From NCBI RefSeq assembly GCF_014635245.1, contig NZ_BMCP01000002.1, positions 992,001 through 1,056,000 of the forward strand: DNA of 64,000 nucleotides. Direction: 5' to 3'. Positions 34,504-45,832 of the stretch are shown here, piece by piece (the first letter of the stretch is position 1; each line of letters starts with the position of its first letter). The position numbers and the translations under genes were made by a program. The notes under the pieces are model-generated. The model did no database searches. It was not told the origin of the DNA and worked only from the letters and a program-made list of their open reading frames with translations. This DNA is from Agaricicola taiwanensis. GTDB lineage: Bacteria > Pseudomonadota > Alphaproteobacteria > Rhizobiales > Methylopilaceae.

Positions 34504-35508
34504 TTAAAAGTGCTGGTATTTGCGCGCGGGAACATTGAGAACGCGCCCGCCGCTGGTAACGCGAAGGCGCCCTGCCGCGCCCCCGACGATCTCGCCGATC
34601 CGCGTCACCGGTATCCGAGCGCGCCGTGCGCTCTCCTCGAAGTCCTTCACATGCTCCGGCGGCAGGGTGGCGAGAATCTCATAATCATCTCCTCCGCCGA
34701 GGACTGCCGCCTGGGCATCGAAATCGGCGCGGAGGGCTTTCCGAGCCGCCGGTGACAGAGGGAGGTTATCGATCTCGACGGCGGCAGCAACGTCGGATGC
34801 CTCGCAGAGGCGCTCCAGATCACCGAGCAATCCATCCGAGACATCCATTGAGGCGGACGCGAATTTAGCGATGGTGGAGGCAAGGCGCACGCGAGGCTGC
34901 GGCTTCAGATAACGGTCGAGCAGGTGGTCGCGCTCATCGATGCTGATGCCCCAGGATTTAAACAGATCCGGGTTTTGCCGCAGCAGGAGGCCGAGCGCGG
35001 CATCGCCCACGGAACCCGAGAGATAGATACAGTCGCCCACCCTCGCACCAGCGCGGAGCGGCCTTCGTCCATCCGGCACCAGCCCGAACGCCGTCACCGA
35101 GACCCAGACCGGCCCGTGCGTCCGCACCGTATCGCCGCCATAGAGCGAAAGTCCGAAGGCCTGCTGATCAGCCCTGAGGCCGTTCGTAAAGGCCTCCAGC
35201 CAGTTCACCGTCCAGTCCGGCGGGAGCGCGAGCGTCAGGAGGTAGCCAGCGGGCTCGGCCCCCTTGGCCGCAAGATCGGACAGGTTCACGCGCAGCGCAC
35301 GCCGTGCGATGGCATCGGCGGGATCGTCGGGAAAGAAGTGAACACCGGCGACGATGGCGTCGGTCGTCAGCACCAGTTCATGCCCAGGCGGTGGAGCGTA
35401 GCCTGCCGCGTCATCGCGCAGTTCGGCGGCACCTTCGGAGGTCGCGAGGGGACGCAAAAACCTTGCGATGAGCTCATCCTCATCCGGACGCTCCCCTGCT
35501 TCCGCCAT
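34504..35508 (-). CDS. thiL: Thiamine-monophosphate kinase
   Basis: A 334-residue ThiL of the PurM-like ATP-binding fold, which makes thiamine diphosphate from thiamine monophosphate. The N-terminal DDAAGYAPPPGHELVLTTDA carries the paired metal Asp residues, ALRVNLSDLAAKGAEPAGYL is the family signature and SMDVSDGLLGDLERLC is the second Asp cluster. The ATG shares one base with the nusB stop codon (TGATG). Confidence 0.94.
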   Translation of the reverse strand: MAEAGERPDEDELIARFLRPLATSEGAAELRDDAAGYAPPPGHELVLTTDAIVAGVHFFPDDPADAIARRALRVNLSDLAAKGAEPAGYLLTLALPPDWTVNWLEAFTNGLRADQQAFGLSLYGGDTVRTHGPVWVSVTAFGLVPDGRRPLRAGARVGDCIYLSGSVGDAALGLLLRQNPDLFKSWGISIDERDHLLDRYLKPQPRVRLASTIAKFASASMDVSDGLLGDLERLCEASDVAAAVEIDNLPLSPAARKALRADFDAQAAVLGGGDDYEILATLPPEHVKDFEESARRARIPVTRIGEIVGGAAGRLRVTSGGRVLNVPARKYQHF

Positions 35509-35975
35509 CAGCCCACCCTCGTCTTGAGCTCGTCTTCGCGCTGGCCGCGTGCGATCGTGTCGAGAACGGCGTTGGCGAGGCCGACCTCGTCACGTTCGAA
35601 GAATGCGCTCGCCACATCGGCATATTCGCTGATGATGACCTTGGCGGGGATATCGCGGCGATGAATGATCTCGAACGCCCCTGCCCTCAGAATGGCGCGC
35701 AGGATCGCCTCTACGCGACGCAGAGGCCAGCCGGCGGCCAATGTCTTATCGATGATCTGGTCCAAAGCACGCTGATGGTCGAGGACACCGCTGACGATCG
35801 CCCGGAAGAAGGCGGCCTCTGCCGGCTTATAGGCGTGCCCCTCCACCTCCTTGCCCAGCCAATGCGACTCGAACTCGGCAAAAACATCAGCGATGCCGGC
35901 CCCGGTCAGGTCCATCTGGTAGAGCGCCTGCACAGCTCCGAGCCGGGCTGCGGAGCGTTTCTCACCTTTGGCCAT
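35508..35975 (-). CDS. nusB: Transcription antitermination factor NusB
   Basis: A 155-residue all-helical NusB, which with NusE binds boxA in rRNA leader transcripts. RSAARLGAVQALYQMDLTGA forms the RNA-binding first helix and VISEYADVASAFF with VGLANAVLD the conserved C-terminal part. It lies one base after ribH and overlaps thiL, the standard ribH-nusB-thiL order. Confidence 0.94.
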   Translation of the reverse strand: MAKGEKRSAARLGAVQALYQMDLTGAGIADVFAEFESHWLGKEVEGHAYKPAEAAFFRAIVSGVLDHQRALDQIIDKTLAAGWPLRRVEAILRAILRAGAFEIIHRRDIPAKVIISEYADVASAFFERDEVGLANAVLDTIARGQREDELKTRVG

Positions 35976-35976
35976 C

Positions 35977-36474
35977 TCAGTGCTCCCGAACCAGCGCAGC
36001 CAGCCGCCGCTTGAGCCGGATCAACGTCAGGGCAGCTTCAACCGCGCCGCCGCCCTTATCAAGTTCATCCGCCTTGGCGCGAACCCACGCCTGTTCCATA
36101 TTCTCAACCGTCAGGATGCCGTTCCCGAACGGCAGCCGCAGCTTGACGCTCAGGTCGGTCAGCGCTCGTGCGCTTTCGCCTGAGACAAGCTCATAATGGG
36201 TGGTCTCGCCCCTGATCACGCAGCCCAATGCCACCGCGCCGTCAAACGGTCGGCCTGCGGCCTCGGCGGCATCAACCGCCATGGCGATGGCGGGCGCGAT
36301 CTCCAACGCGCCCGGGACCGTGACAAGCACGCCGGTCGCGCCGACCGCCTCCAGCGCCCGGCGGGCGCCGTCCAGCAAGGCATCCGCGATATCATCGTAA
36401 AAGCGCGCTTCGACGATGAGGACGCGGGCGTGCGTCGGCTCATGCGAAGCCTCTTGGCGGCGTGGCTCGACCAT
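35977..36474 (-). CDS. ribH: 6,7-dimethyl-8-ribityllumazine synthase
   Basis: A 165-residue lumazine synthase, the penultimate step of riboflavin synthesis. [30 protein letters not shown] and [16 protein letters not shown] show the substrate-binding Phe/Trp position, the phosphate loop and the catalytic His (THYE). The ATG at 36474 is taken; the preceding codon is TTG. The gene lies 120 bp downstream of ribE. Confidence 0.95.
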   Translation of the reverse strand: MVEPRRQEASHEPTHARVLIVEARFYDDIADALLDGARRALEAVGATGVLVTVPGALEIAPAIAMAVDAAEAAGRPFDGAVALGCVIRGETTHYELVSGESARALTDLSVKLRLPFGNGILTVENMEQAWVRAKADELDKGGGAVEAALTLIRLKRRLAALVREH

Positions 36475-36518
36475 CAAGACAATCTCTGCTCTCGTGTGTG
36501 ACCTGGACGACTAGAGCC

Positions 36519-36543
36519 TTTCCGTTGCCAATGGAACCGGAAA
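36519..36543. repeat. Short palindromic intergenic element
   Basis: TTTCCG and CGGAAA arms enclose a 13-nt centre that itself contains a TTCC/GGAA pair. It is preceded by CTAGAGC. Sequences of this kind (AGAGC followed by a TTCC palindrome) occur between genes in many rhizobial genomes as dispersed repeats. Only one copy was noticed here, so repeat status is inferred. Confidence 0.35.
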
Positions 36544-36597
36544 TGCTTGATAAGTCCTTTGCGCGCGGACCGACAGCGCCCGATCCGCCGGGCTGAT

Positions 36598-37215
36598 CTA
36601 GACGAGGCTACGCGCCGCTGCAAGCCGCGCGACATAGCGCGCCATAAGGTCCACCTCGAGATTGACCTTATCACCCGCCCTACGCTCGCCCCAGGTGGTG
36701 ACCGCCAGGCTATGGGGGATCAGCAGCACCGAAAAACGATCGTCCTCTACGCTGTTGACCGTAAGGGATGTGCCATCGAGACAGACGGAACCCTTCTCGG
36801 CAATGAAGGGCGCCAATGCCTTCGGCACACGCAGATCGAAGCGGGCATATTCGGCGCCATCATCCCGGGTGATGATCTCGGCGATGCCGTCCACATGGCC
36901 CGTGACCCAATGCCCGCCAAGTTCGTCGCCGAGCTTCAGTGAGCGCTCCAGATTGATGCGTGTTCCGGCAACCCATTGACCCACTGTCGTACGAGCAAGC
37001 GTTTCCGGCGCGGCATCCACTTCGAACCAGGTGCGGTTATCTGCAAGCAAACCCATACCGGTCACGGTCAGGCATGGACCGCCACAGGCGATGGAGGCGC
37101 CAAGGGCAATGCTTTCGAGTTCGTAGCTGCACGCGATGGCAAGGCGCAGCATCTCGTTTCCCCGTGGCTCGACCCGGATCACCTCGCCGATATCGGACAC
37201 AAGGCCAGTGAACAT
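36598..37215 (-). CDS. ribE: Riboflavin synthase, alpha chain
   Basis: A 205-residue riboflavin synthase that dismutates two lumazines to riboflavin. It has the expected two homologous beta-barrels: MFTGLVSDIGEVIRVEPRG with GASIACGGPCLTV in the first, and GHWVTGHVDG with GTSLTVNSV in the second. It lies 20 bp downstream of ribD and 120 bp upstream of ribH. Confidence 0.95.
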   Translation of the reverse strand: MFTGLVSDIGEVIRVEPRGNEMLRLAIACSYELESIALGASIACGGPCLTVTGMGLLADNRTWFEVDAAPETLARTTVGQWVAGTRINLERSLKLGDELGGHWVTGHVDGIAEIITRDDGAEYARFDLRVPKALAPFIAEKGSVCLDGTSLTVNSVEDDRFSVLLIPHSLAVTTWGERRAGDKVNLEVDLMARYVARLAAARSLV

Positions 37216-37235
37216 GAAAAATCCTCTCGGCAGTT

Positions 37236-38384
37236 CTATGAGATCTGATAGAGCGTCATGACGTCAGGCCCAACCCGGAACGTCGAGGTTGCGGCAAGCC
37301 CCGCGCGCCAGAGACGCTCCTCCACCGGTTCGTCGAAGGCCGGCAAGCCTTCGCCGCCGATGACCACATCACCGGCGACCATCAGGGCTTCATCGATAAG
37401 CCCCTCATCCAGCAAGGCGTTGGCGAGGGTCGGCCCACCCTCCACCATGACGCGGGTAAGGCCCATGGTGCCGAGCAGGCCCAACATGGCGGGAAGATCG
37501 ATCCGTCCGGGAAGGGTCTCTCGGACCCGCAGGACATCGATGCCGGCCGCACGGAGAGCGATTTCCGGCCCCACCGGAGCGGTCTCGGTGGTGATCACCT
37601 TCACCGGCACCTTGCGAGCAGAGCGAACGAGCTTGCTGTCGAGCGGGAGACGCAGCCGCGCGTCCACCACAAAGCGGACCGGCGAGCGGTGTTCAAGGCC
37701 GGGCAGTCGGCAGGTCAGTTGCGGATCGTCGGCAAGCGCCGTGCCGACGCCGATCATGATGGCATCCGACTGAGCCCGCAGCATATGTGCTCGGCCGAAG
37801 GACTCCGGGCTCGAGATAACGGCAGGACGTGGGCCCCTGAGGCCGACCATGCCGTCCCGCGACAGCGCCATCTTGAGCTGCACCATGGGCCGTCCAAGCG
37901 TGGCGCGGCGGATATGGCCGAGATGATCGCGCAAGGCCTGCGCCTCGCAAATACCGACCGTCACCCGGAGCCCCGCCTGGCGCAGGATTTCGATACCGCG
38001 GCCGCTGACGCGCGAATCCGGATCGACCGTCGCCACCACCACGCGGCGCACGCCGGCGGCGCGGATCGCATCCACGCAAGGCGGTGTCTTGCCGTGATGA
38101 GAACAGGGCTCGAGCGTCACATAGAGGGTGGAGCCACGGGCCGCCTCACCGGCCTCTGCGAGCGCGACTGTCTCGGCATGAGGGCGCCCGCCGGGCTGTG
38201 TCCAGCCGGCGCCGACGATGCGGCCGCCGTTGCCGTTGTCCACCACCACGACCGCGCCGACCGAAGGATTGGGCGCGGTGGTGCCCATCCCGCGGCGGCC
38301 ATAGGAGAGCGCTGCTTCCATGTAGCGCTCATCATAGTGCAGAGACGCGGTGACGCTGTTCTGCGGCATATCGTGAGCGTTCAT
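37236..38384 (-). CDS. ribD: Bifunctional riboflavin deaminase/reductase
   Basis: A 382-residue two-domain enzyme. The N-terminal deaminase has the zinc motif [12 protein letters not shown] with [11 protein letters not shown]; the C-terminal reductase begins around residue 165 ([13 protein letters not shown]) and includes [13 protein letters not shown]. It performs the second and third steps of riboflavin synthesis. Its ATG overlaps the nrdR stop codon by four bases. Confidence 0.95.
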   Translation of the reverse strand: MNAHDMPQNSVTASLHYDERYMEAALSYGRRGMGTTAPNPSVGAVVVVDNGNGGRIVGAGWTQPGGRPHAETVALAEAGEAARGSTLYVTLEPCSHHGKTPPCVDAIRAAGVRRVVVATVDPDSRVSGRGIEILRQAGLRVTVGICEAQALRDHLGHIRRATLGRPMVQLKMALSRDGMVGLRGPRPAVISSPESFGRAHMLRAQSDAIMIGVGTALADDPQLTCRLPGLEHRSPVRFVVDARLRLPLDSKLVRSARKVPVKVITTETAPVGPEIALRAAGIDVLRVRETLPGRIDLPAMLGLLGTMGLTRVMVEGGPTLANALLDEGLIDEALMVAGDVVIGGEGLPAFDEPVEERLWRAGLAATSTFRVGPDVMTLYQIS

Positions 38385-38863
38385 CCGTTGCCGTCCAGAG
38401 GGCTCGCGGTATCTCCTTTCGCGAGCTCACCCAGAAGGTCTTCGAAATCCTTCGCCTCGCGGAAATTGCGATAGACGGAGGCAAACCGCACGTAGGCGAC
38501 GCTGTCGATGCGGCGCAACTCCTCGATGACATATTCACCGATCATCTCGGATGTCACCTCGGGCTCGCCGGAGCTTTCAAGACGCCGCACGACGCGGCTG
38601 ACCATGCGCTCGATCTCTTCGGGGTCGACAGGCCGCTTGCGCAGCGCGATCTCCACCGATTTTGCCAGTTTATCCCGATCAAAAGGTACGCGACGGCCCG
38701 ACCGCTTCATCACGGAAAGCTCGCGCAGCTGGACACGCTCGAAGGTGGTGAAACGTCGGCCGCAGGCGGTGCAGATCCGCCGCCTGCGGATGGCATTCTC
38801 GTCCTCTGTGGGACGAGAATCCTTCACCTGGGTGTCGGGATCGCCGCAATAAGGACAGCGCAT
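38381..38863 (-). CDS. nrdR: Transcriptional repressor NrdR
   Basis: A 160-residue repressor of ribonucleotide reductase genes. The zinc ribbon is formed by MRCPYCG and [14 protein letters not shown], followed by an ATP-cone domain ([20 protein letters not shown]). It lies 25 bp after glyA and overlaps ribD, the conserved glyA-nrdR-ribD order. Confidence 0.96.
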   Translation of the reverse strand: MRCPYCGDPDTQVKDSRPTEDENAIRRRRICTACGRRFTTFERVQLRELSVMKRSGRRVPFDRDKLAKSVEIALRKRPVDPEEIERMVSRVVRRLESSGEPEVTSEMIGEYVIEELRRIDSVAYVRFASVYRNFREAKDFEDLLGELAKGDTASPLDGNG

Positions 38864-38888
38864 CGGGTCTCCTGCCCTTGCCGCAAGA

Positions 38889-40190
38889 TCAGTAGATCGG
38901 AAAGCGCGCGAGCAGAGACTTCACCTTGCCCCGCACCGCCTCTTCCACGAGGCTATCCTCTTCCGTGCCCTTTTGCGACAGGACATTGAGCACCTCAGCG
39001 ATGAGGTTGCCGATCTCCTGGAACTCCGCCACGCCGAACCCGCGTGTGGTGCCGGCCGGCGTGCCGAGGCGGATGCCGGAGGTCACCATCGGCTTTTCCG
39101 GATCAAACGGAATGCCGTTCTTGTTGCAGGTGATGTGAGCGCGGCCAAGGGCCAGCTCAGACACCTTGCCGGTGAGGCTTTTGGGCCTGAGGTCGGCGAG
39201 CATGAGGTGCGTATCTGTGCCGCCGGAGACGATGGCATAGCCATGCCCCTTCAGAACTTCTGCAAGTGCACGAGCATTTTCGATGACGTTCTTCGCGTAA
39301 ACCTTGAAGTCCGGGCGAAGCGCTTCTCCGAAGGCCACTGCCTTGGCGGCGATGACATGCATGAGCGGACCGCCCTGGAGGCCGGGGAACACCGCGGAAT
39401 TGATCTTCTTGGCGATGGCTTCGTCATTGGTCAGCACCATGCCGCCTCGCGGGCCGCGCAGCGTCTTGTGCGTGGTGGTGGTGACGATGTGCGCGTGCTC
39501 GAGCGGATTGGGGTGAGCACCGCCGGCGACGAGACCGGCGAAATGCGCCATGTCGACCATGAAATAGGCGCCCACCTCATCCGCGATCTTGCGGAAACGG
39601 GCAAAATCGATCTGGCGCGGATAGGCCGAGCCGCCGGCAATGATCAGCTTCGGCTTGTGCTGGCGGGCGAGGCTTTCCAGCTGATCGAAGTCGATCAGAT
39701 GATCGTCCTCACGCACGCCGTAAGGCACGATGTTGAACCACTTGCCGGAGAGATTGACCGGCGCTCCGTGGGTGAGATGGCCGCCGGCGGCGAGATTGAG
39801 GCCCATGAAGGTGTCGCCGGGCTGCAGCAACGCCAGGAATACCGCCTGGTTCGCCTGCGCGCCGGAATGCGGCTGCACATTGGCAAATCCCGCGTTGAAG
39901 AGGCGCTTGGCCCGGTCGATGGCAAGCTCTTCCGCCACATCGACGAACTGGCAGCCGCCGTAGTAGCGGCGACCTGGGTAGCCTTCCGCGTATTTGTTGG
40001 TCAGGACCGAGCCCTGAGCTTCCAGCACAGCGCGGGAAACGATGTTCTCGGACGCGATGAGTTCGATTTCATCATGCTGGCGCCCAAGCTCGGCACCAAT
40101 GGCTTTCGCCAAATCAGGGTCGCGCTCGGCGAGCGTTTCGGAAAAGAAACCCGATGCGCCTTCGGCGCCGCGAAGCTCGGTTGCTGACAT
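38889..40190 (-). CDS. glyA: Serine hydroxymethyltransferase
   Basis: A 433-residue PLP enzyme that makes glycine and methylene-tetrahydrofolate from serine. The Schiff-base lysine is Lys242 in [15 protein letters not shown]. The ATG at 40190 ([10 protein letters not shown]) has GGGAG eight bases ahead; an earlier start would add 30 non-conserved residues. The first gene of the glyA-nrdR-ribD-ribE-ribH-nusB-thiL series. Confidence 0.96.
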   Translation of the reverse strand: MSATELRGAEGASGFFSETLAERDPDLAKAIGAELGRQHDEIELIASENIVSRAVLEAQGSVLTNKYAEGYPGRRYYGGCQFVDVAEELAIDRAKRLFNAGFANVQPHSGAQANQAVFLALLQPGDTFMGLNLAAGGHLTHGAPVNLSGKWFNIVPYGVREDDHLIDFDQLESLARQHKPKLIIAGGSAYPRQIDFARFRKIADEVGAYFMVDMAHFAGLVAGGAHPNPLEHAHIVTTTTHKTLRGPRGGMVLTNDEAIAKKINSAVFPGLQGGPLMHVIAAKAVAFGEALRPDFKVYAKNVIENARALAEVLKGHGYAIVSGGTDTHLMLADLRPKSLTGKVSELALGRAHITCNKNGIPFDPEKPMVTSGIRLGTPAGTTRGFGVAEFQEIGNLIAEVLNVLSQKGTEEDSLVEEAVRGKVKSLLARFPIY

Positions 40191-40294
40191 GGCAATGCTC
40201 CCAATAGGTCGATGCCGGATCACCCGAAAGGCCTGGAATCCGGCAGGCGCCGGAGGCGATAGCACATCCCGCCGCGCCACGCCAAGGCTGATGC

Positions 40295-40492
40295 CTAGCC
40301 GGAGGCCAGCCGTCGGCGGAGCTTGTTGAGAGCGAGGCGTTGCAGATCGGGCCTGTGAGCATGGGCGGGGCCGACGACCGTCACTTCCGTGGCGGTTGCA
40401 CCATGAATTGCCGTTACCTTCTGGTTCAGCCCAAGGACGACGAATTCGAAGAAGACCTCGCCGAGCTCCGGAGTGGTCTCTTCCGCCGTCAT
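40295..40492 (-). CDS. Small conserved alphaproteobacterial protein upstream of glyA
   Basis: A 65-residue protein ([20 protein letters not shown], then [13 protein letters not shown] and a C-terminal basic [13 protein letters not shown]). Small proteins of this type with a YxEFV-type start and EVxVVGP core sit near glyA in other alphaproteobacteria, but I cannot assign a function. The pattern suggests a small beta sheet followed by one helix, without a membrane segment. It lies 9 bp after the L,D-transpeptidase stop codon's side and about 100 bp upstream of glyA, co-oriented with both. Confidence 0.65.
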   Translation of the reverse strand: MTAEETTPELGEVFFEFVVLGLNQKVTAIHGATATEVTVVGPAHAHRPDLQRLALNKLRRRLASG

Positions 40493-40501
40493 ACCTGGCC
40501 C

Positions 40502-41782
40502 TTACTGCTGAACCTGAGCAATCGGGCCGATGCCGTCGCGGCCGTAGATGTCATCATGGAACTGCGGCACGCCGTCTGCGCCACCCCAGGCCGAGATATA
40601 GACCCAGTAAACCGGAACCGGCTGGGCGATCTTGGCGTCGATGCGTTCGCCGGAGCGGATGACGGCATCGATCTTCTGCCGCGTCCAATCGCCGGGCGAC
40701 TCCTTCAGAAGCCAGGACACCAGCTCACGGACATTCTGCACCCGCACGCAGCCGGAGGAATGGAAGCGCGCATTCTCGCCGAAGATGTTCTTCGCCGGGG
40801 TGTCGTGCATGTAAACGGCGTCCTTGTTCGGCAGGTTGATACGAACCGAGCCGAGCGAATTGATATCGCCCGGGTCCTGCTTGAACATGTAGTTGGTGGC
40901 CTCGTCGGTCGTCCAGTTGACCTGTTCCGGCTGAAGCTCTTCGCCGCGCTGGGTGTAGATGCGGATCTTGTTCTTGGTGAGATAGCCCGGATCCGCCTGC
41001 ATCTTCGGGATCAGGTCCTTGCGGACGATGGAAGCCGGGACCGTCCAGAACGGATTGAAGTTGATGTCGATGATCCGCGCCGTCATGACCGGAGACGGAC
41101 GGTCAGCCTTGCCCACGACCGCGATATGGCGCGAATGGACGATGCCGTCCTCGACGGCCTCGATCGAGGCGGCCGGGATGTTCACCACCACGTAGCGCTG
41201 CCCGAGATTGCCGCTCATGGAGCGCAGACGCACGAGATTGGTTTCAAGCTGCTGCCGGCGTGTGGACGCCGGCACGTTCAGCGCCGACAGCATGGCCTCG
41301 CCAACAACGCCCGTTACCAGGAGGCCGTGACGCGCCTGGAAGCGCTTTACCGCTGCCTCGACATAGGAATCGAAGATGTCGGACATGCCGGCGTTCGGAT
41401 CGAAATCGCCCGACACGGCGAGGCGCTGCCTGAGAGCAATGACGTTGGGATGGCGCTGTCCAAGTTCCAGCCGCGAGGTTGCCGGCACCATCTGCCAGCC
41501 ACCCTGCTGTTCGATGCGGATGTAATCCTGAAGTGCGAGTTCGGTCGCCTGGACGGTCTGCTCGCTGAGCAGCGGCACGGAGGTGCTGGGCAGACGCGAC
41601 ACCTGAACGCCGCCATCGAAGCTCGACCCCCATTCCACCTGGGCCATCTGGGTCGCATTTTGCGCCTGCGCCTTTGATGCCAAGGCGCCGGCGGCCACAA
41701 GGCCCGCGCCGTAGCCGAGCAACTGGCGCCGCGACAGCGGATTACCCGAAACAGAAGTGCCGAACCCAGCTTGTTTTTTCAT
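40502..41782 (-). CDS. L,D-transpeptidase (YcbB/YkuD type), Tat-type signal
   Basis: A 426-residue periplasmic L,D-transpeptidase forming 3-3 peptidoglycan cross-links or anchoring proteins to peptidoglycan. The signal reads [20 protein letters not shown], a twin-arginine-like motif. A peptidoglycan-binding domain ([20 protein letters not shown]) near residues 125-175 precedes the YkuD domain, whose catalytic Cys is in [12 protein letters not shown]. The ATG at 41782 has GGAG four bases ahead; the TTG three codons earlier is less likely. The LdtR-type regulator gene lies 268 bp upstream in the same orientation. Confidence 0.9.
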   Translation of the reverse strand: MKKQAGFGTSVSGNPLSRRQLLGYGAGLVAAGALASKAQAQNATQMAQVEWGSSFDGGVQVSRLPSTSVPLLSEQTVQATELALQDYIRIEQQGGWQMVPATSRLELGQRHPNVIALRQRLAVSGDFDPNAGMSDIFDSYVEAAVKRFQARHGLLVTGVVGEAMLSALNVPASTRRQQLETNLVRLRSMSGNLGQRYVVVNIPAASIEAVEDGIVHSRHIAVVGKADRPSPVMTARIIDINFNPFWTVPASIVRKDLIPKMQADPGYLTKNKIRIYTQRGEELQPEQVNWTTDEATNYMFKQDPGDINSLGSVRINLPNKDAVYMHDTPAKNIFGENARFHSSGCVRVQNVRELVSWLLKESPGDWTRQKIDAVIRSGERIDAKIAQPVPVYWVYISAWGGADGVPQFHDDIYGRDGIGPIAQVQQ

Positions 41783-42050
41783 GATCTCCAAGACCTTGCC
41801 TGTGCCCGCGCCTGCCCCTCAAGACAGCCGAACCCGCCTATCACGCGTGTGGTTAACAGACAACGATCACGCCCCCCGACACCCTTGTGTTCTCACGGTT
41901 GTGATGAACGGGGCACGACTGAGACACCGATCCTTGCGACTGTCTGGACACCATTCGTTTGCGGCAGAACAGTGTCGGCAGCTTCAAACGAAGATCACGC
42001 CGCGGCTTTCGACGCGACGTGATGCAGAAATAATACAGTAGACGGCGGGA

Positions 42051-42563
42051 TCAGAGGCGGAAGCGGATCTGATCGGTCCAGAAGCGCTCCAGACGAACCA
42101 ACGCCTTGTTCAGCACCTGGAATTCATCAGCGCGGATGCCGCCCACCTGTTCCACGGTCTTGATGTGCTTGGAATAGAGCTGGTCGACGATATCACGCAC
42201 CTCGGCACCCTTGTCGGTCAGCCGGATGCGAACCGAGCGGCGATCCATGCGCGAGCGCTGATGATGCAGGAAGCCCATCTCGACGAGCTTCTTGAGGTTA
42301 TAGGACACGTTGGAGCCCAGGTAGTAACCGCGGGTCCGCAATTCACCGGCAGTCAGCTCCGCATCACCGATGTTGTAAAGCAGGAGCGCCTGAACACTGT
42401 TGAGATCAGAGCGACCGCGACGATCGAACTCGTCCTTGATGATGTCAAGAAGCCGACGATGCAGCCGCTCGATGAGCGTCAGCGCCTGCATGTATTGCGA
42501 CCGAATATCGGCCGGCTTTTCCTTGATCTCCACAGGCTCCATTGCTCGAGCAAGAGTGTTCAT
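42051..42563 (-). CDS. ldtR: MarR-family regulator, LdtR type
   Basis: A 170-residue MarR winged-helix regulator with the layout of LdtR, the regulator of L,D-transpeptidase expression described in Liberibacter and Sinorhizobium. The central DNA-binding part is SDLNSVQALLLYNIGDAELT, GYYLGSNVSYNLKKLVEMGF and the wing MDRRSVRIRLTDKG. The ATG at 42563 has GAGG six bases ahead. It lies directly upstream of the L,D-transpeptidase gene, which supports the assignment. A TGTG-N7-CACA palindrome precedes it. Confidence 0.88.
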   Translation of the reverse strand: MNTLARAMEPVEIKEKPADIRSQYMQALTLIERLHRRLLDIIKDEFDRRGRSDLNSVQALLLYNIGDAELTAGELRTRGYYLGSNVSYNLKKLVEMGFLHHQRSRMDRRSVRIRLTDKGAEVRDIVDQLYSKHIKTVEQVGGIRADEFQVLNKALVRLERFWTDQIRFRL

Positions 42564-42604
42564 GTTGTGCCTCGTATCCCTGTCGCGTTCTTCGCGGCTA
42601 AATT

Positions 42605-42619
42605 TGTGTATACGGCACA
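42605..42619. promoter_or_regulatory. Candidate MarR/LdtR operator
   Basis: TGTGTATACGGCACA, an imperfect palindrome with TGTG and CACA ends, lies about 42 bp upstream of the ldtR start codon in an AT-rich promoter stretch. A MarR-type dimer could bind here for autoregulation. Not tested against the known LdtR site. Confidence 0.35.
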
Positions 42620-42763
42620 CCCTAAAAGGCGCGGATAAAAAACGACTTAAAAGTTCTGATGAAATTTGTCTTTATTTTTCATACTGAACAACTGCTTATC
42701 TGTTTTGCTTAATCGTTGGTGACTATTGTCGCTCGAAATGAAATCTTAACCTCCACTCTTCCT

Positions 42764-44408
<1,645 letters not shown>

Positions 44409-44460
44409 GGTCGTCTGAAGCCGCTTTCGCGCAGCCAGGAAGCCCATTAACGTCGGCACG

Positions 44461-45807
44461 ATGTGCCGGCCTCACCTCGCGCTCTTGATCCTTGCAGTTC
44501 TTCTGGTCGGCTGTTCCCGTAGCAGCCTCGATCCTGCGCAGGTGCGCGTCTGCCGGCTGACCCTTCCGGCCCTGCATGAGGAAGGCGCACGCATCGACAT
44601 CATCCGGCAGGTCTCCGGGGGCCAGCCCGGCACCGTGATGATCGACTACAGGCTGGCTGAGAACGGGCGAGGCGCAAGGGTTGCAAGAACACTCTGCACC
44701 TTTGACGGCAGCGGGCTTCAGGCCGGCCGGTTCAATCTTCTCGCCATCACCACAGACGGGAAGCCGCTCTCGGACATCAAGCTCCACATCCTCAAACGCT
44801 GGTGGCTCGAGCCGCTGGGTGTTGCTGCAAGCGAGGCCGTGCCGGACAACCGGGGGGGCGGCGGGTTTCAACTATCAACCAGCGCCGCCTATCTCCTGCA
44901 GCAGGCGGTCAACGGCATTCCTGTTGGCGCGGTCTACGCTCTGCTCGCCGTTGCCTACAGTCTCGTCTATGGCCTGGTAAACCGTGTTGTCCTGACCTTT
45001 GGCGAGATCGCCATATTCGGTGCCTATGGAGTGCTCTCCGGCGCAAGCCTGGCGCTGGTCGCGGGGCTCCCCTTCCCCGCGGTATCGCTTCTCGCCGGGC
45101 TTGTCATGGGCCTTTTCTGGTCCGGCCTTGTCTCGATGATCATCGCGCAGACCGTCGTCGCGCCGTTGAGCGGGCGCCCTGGCCAGAACATGATCATCGC
45201 CACTCTCGGTGTCGCGATCACGATCCAGGAAGCGCTGCGGCTCACCCAGGGAGCAAGCGATAAATGGCTGCCGGCGGTCGGCGGTGCGGCGATCACCCTC
45301 GCCCGTTCGCCCGAAGGCTTCATCGCCACGATCACACCCATGCAGGTCTTCGTTGCCGTCATCGCTCTTATGGCCGCCACAGCGGTCGTGCTTTTCCTGC
45401 ATCGCAGCGCCTTCGGCCGAAACTGGCGGGCCGTCGCGGATGATCCTGTGACAGCGGCTCTCTTTGGTGTCGATAGCCGCCGCGTTCTGGTCGGCACCGT
45501 CGTTCTCGGCGGCATGCTGGCCAGCATCGCCGGCTGGATCCTGCTCGTGCACTATGGCGGTGTGGGCTTCTCCAATGGACTTGCCATAGGCCTGAAGGCG
45601 CTTGCCGCCGCCGTGCTCGGCGGGATCGGGTCGGTCGGGGGGGCGCTCCTCGGGGGCCTGATCGTCGGGATGGCCGAAACGCTTTGGTCAGGCTACTTTC
45701 CCTCGAGTTGGCGGGATGTCGCAATCCTTGGCGCGCTCATCGTTGTTCTTGCCGTGAGGCCCGGCGGTTTTTTCGGCTTTGCCGAACTCGGGCCGCGCCG
45801 CATATAA
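44461..45807 (+). CDS. LivH-like ABC permease with N-terminal lipoprotein-type domain
   Basis: A 448-residue protein of two parts. Residues 1-20 are a signal peptide with lipobox (LLVGC, Cys18), and residues 20-140 form a soluble domain without clear family. From about residue 145 (LLQQAVNGIPVGAVYALLAV) to the end is a full branched-chain-amino-acid-type permease (LivH), with GRNWRAVADDPVTAALFGVD and the inner loop GGIGSVGGALLGGLIVG. No LivM, LivG, LivF or receptor gene is nearby. It lies 52 bp after hemB. The ligand and partners are unknown; the N-terminal part may be a tethered substrate- or partner-binding region. Confidence 0.82.
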   Translation: MCRPHLALLILAVLLVGCSRSSLDPAQVRVCRLTLPALHEEGARIDIIRQVSGGQPGTVMIDYRLAENGRGARVARTLCTFDGSGLQAGRFNLLAITTDGKPLSDIKLHILKRWWLEPLGVAASEAVPDNRGGGGFQLSTSAAYLLQQAVNGIPVGAVYALLAVAYSLVYGLVNRVVLTFGEIAIFGAYGVLSGASLALVAGLPFPAVSLLAGLVMGLFWSGLVSMIIAQTVVAPLSGRPGQNMIIATLGVAITIQEALRLTQGASDKWLPAVGGAAITLARSPEGFIATITPMQVFVAVIALMAATAVVLFLHRSAFGRNWRAVADDPVTAALFGVDSRRVLVGTVVLGGMLASIAGWILLVHYGGVGFSNGLAIGLKALAAAVLGGIGSVGGALLGGLIVGMAETLWSGYFPSSWRDVAILGALIVVLAVRPGGFFGFAELGPRRI

Positions 45808-45832
45808 GCGGCTGCAACAGTGGGGGACGGCC

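Noticed and set aside
36478..36597. Possible FMN riboswitch between ribE and ribH
   Set aside because: The conserved RFN element segments are not seen; only a short palindrome is present.
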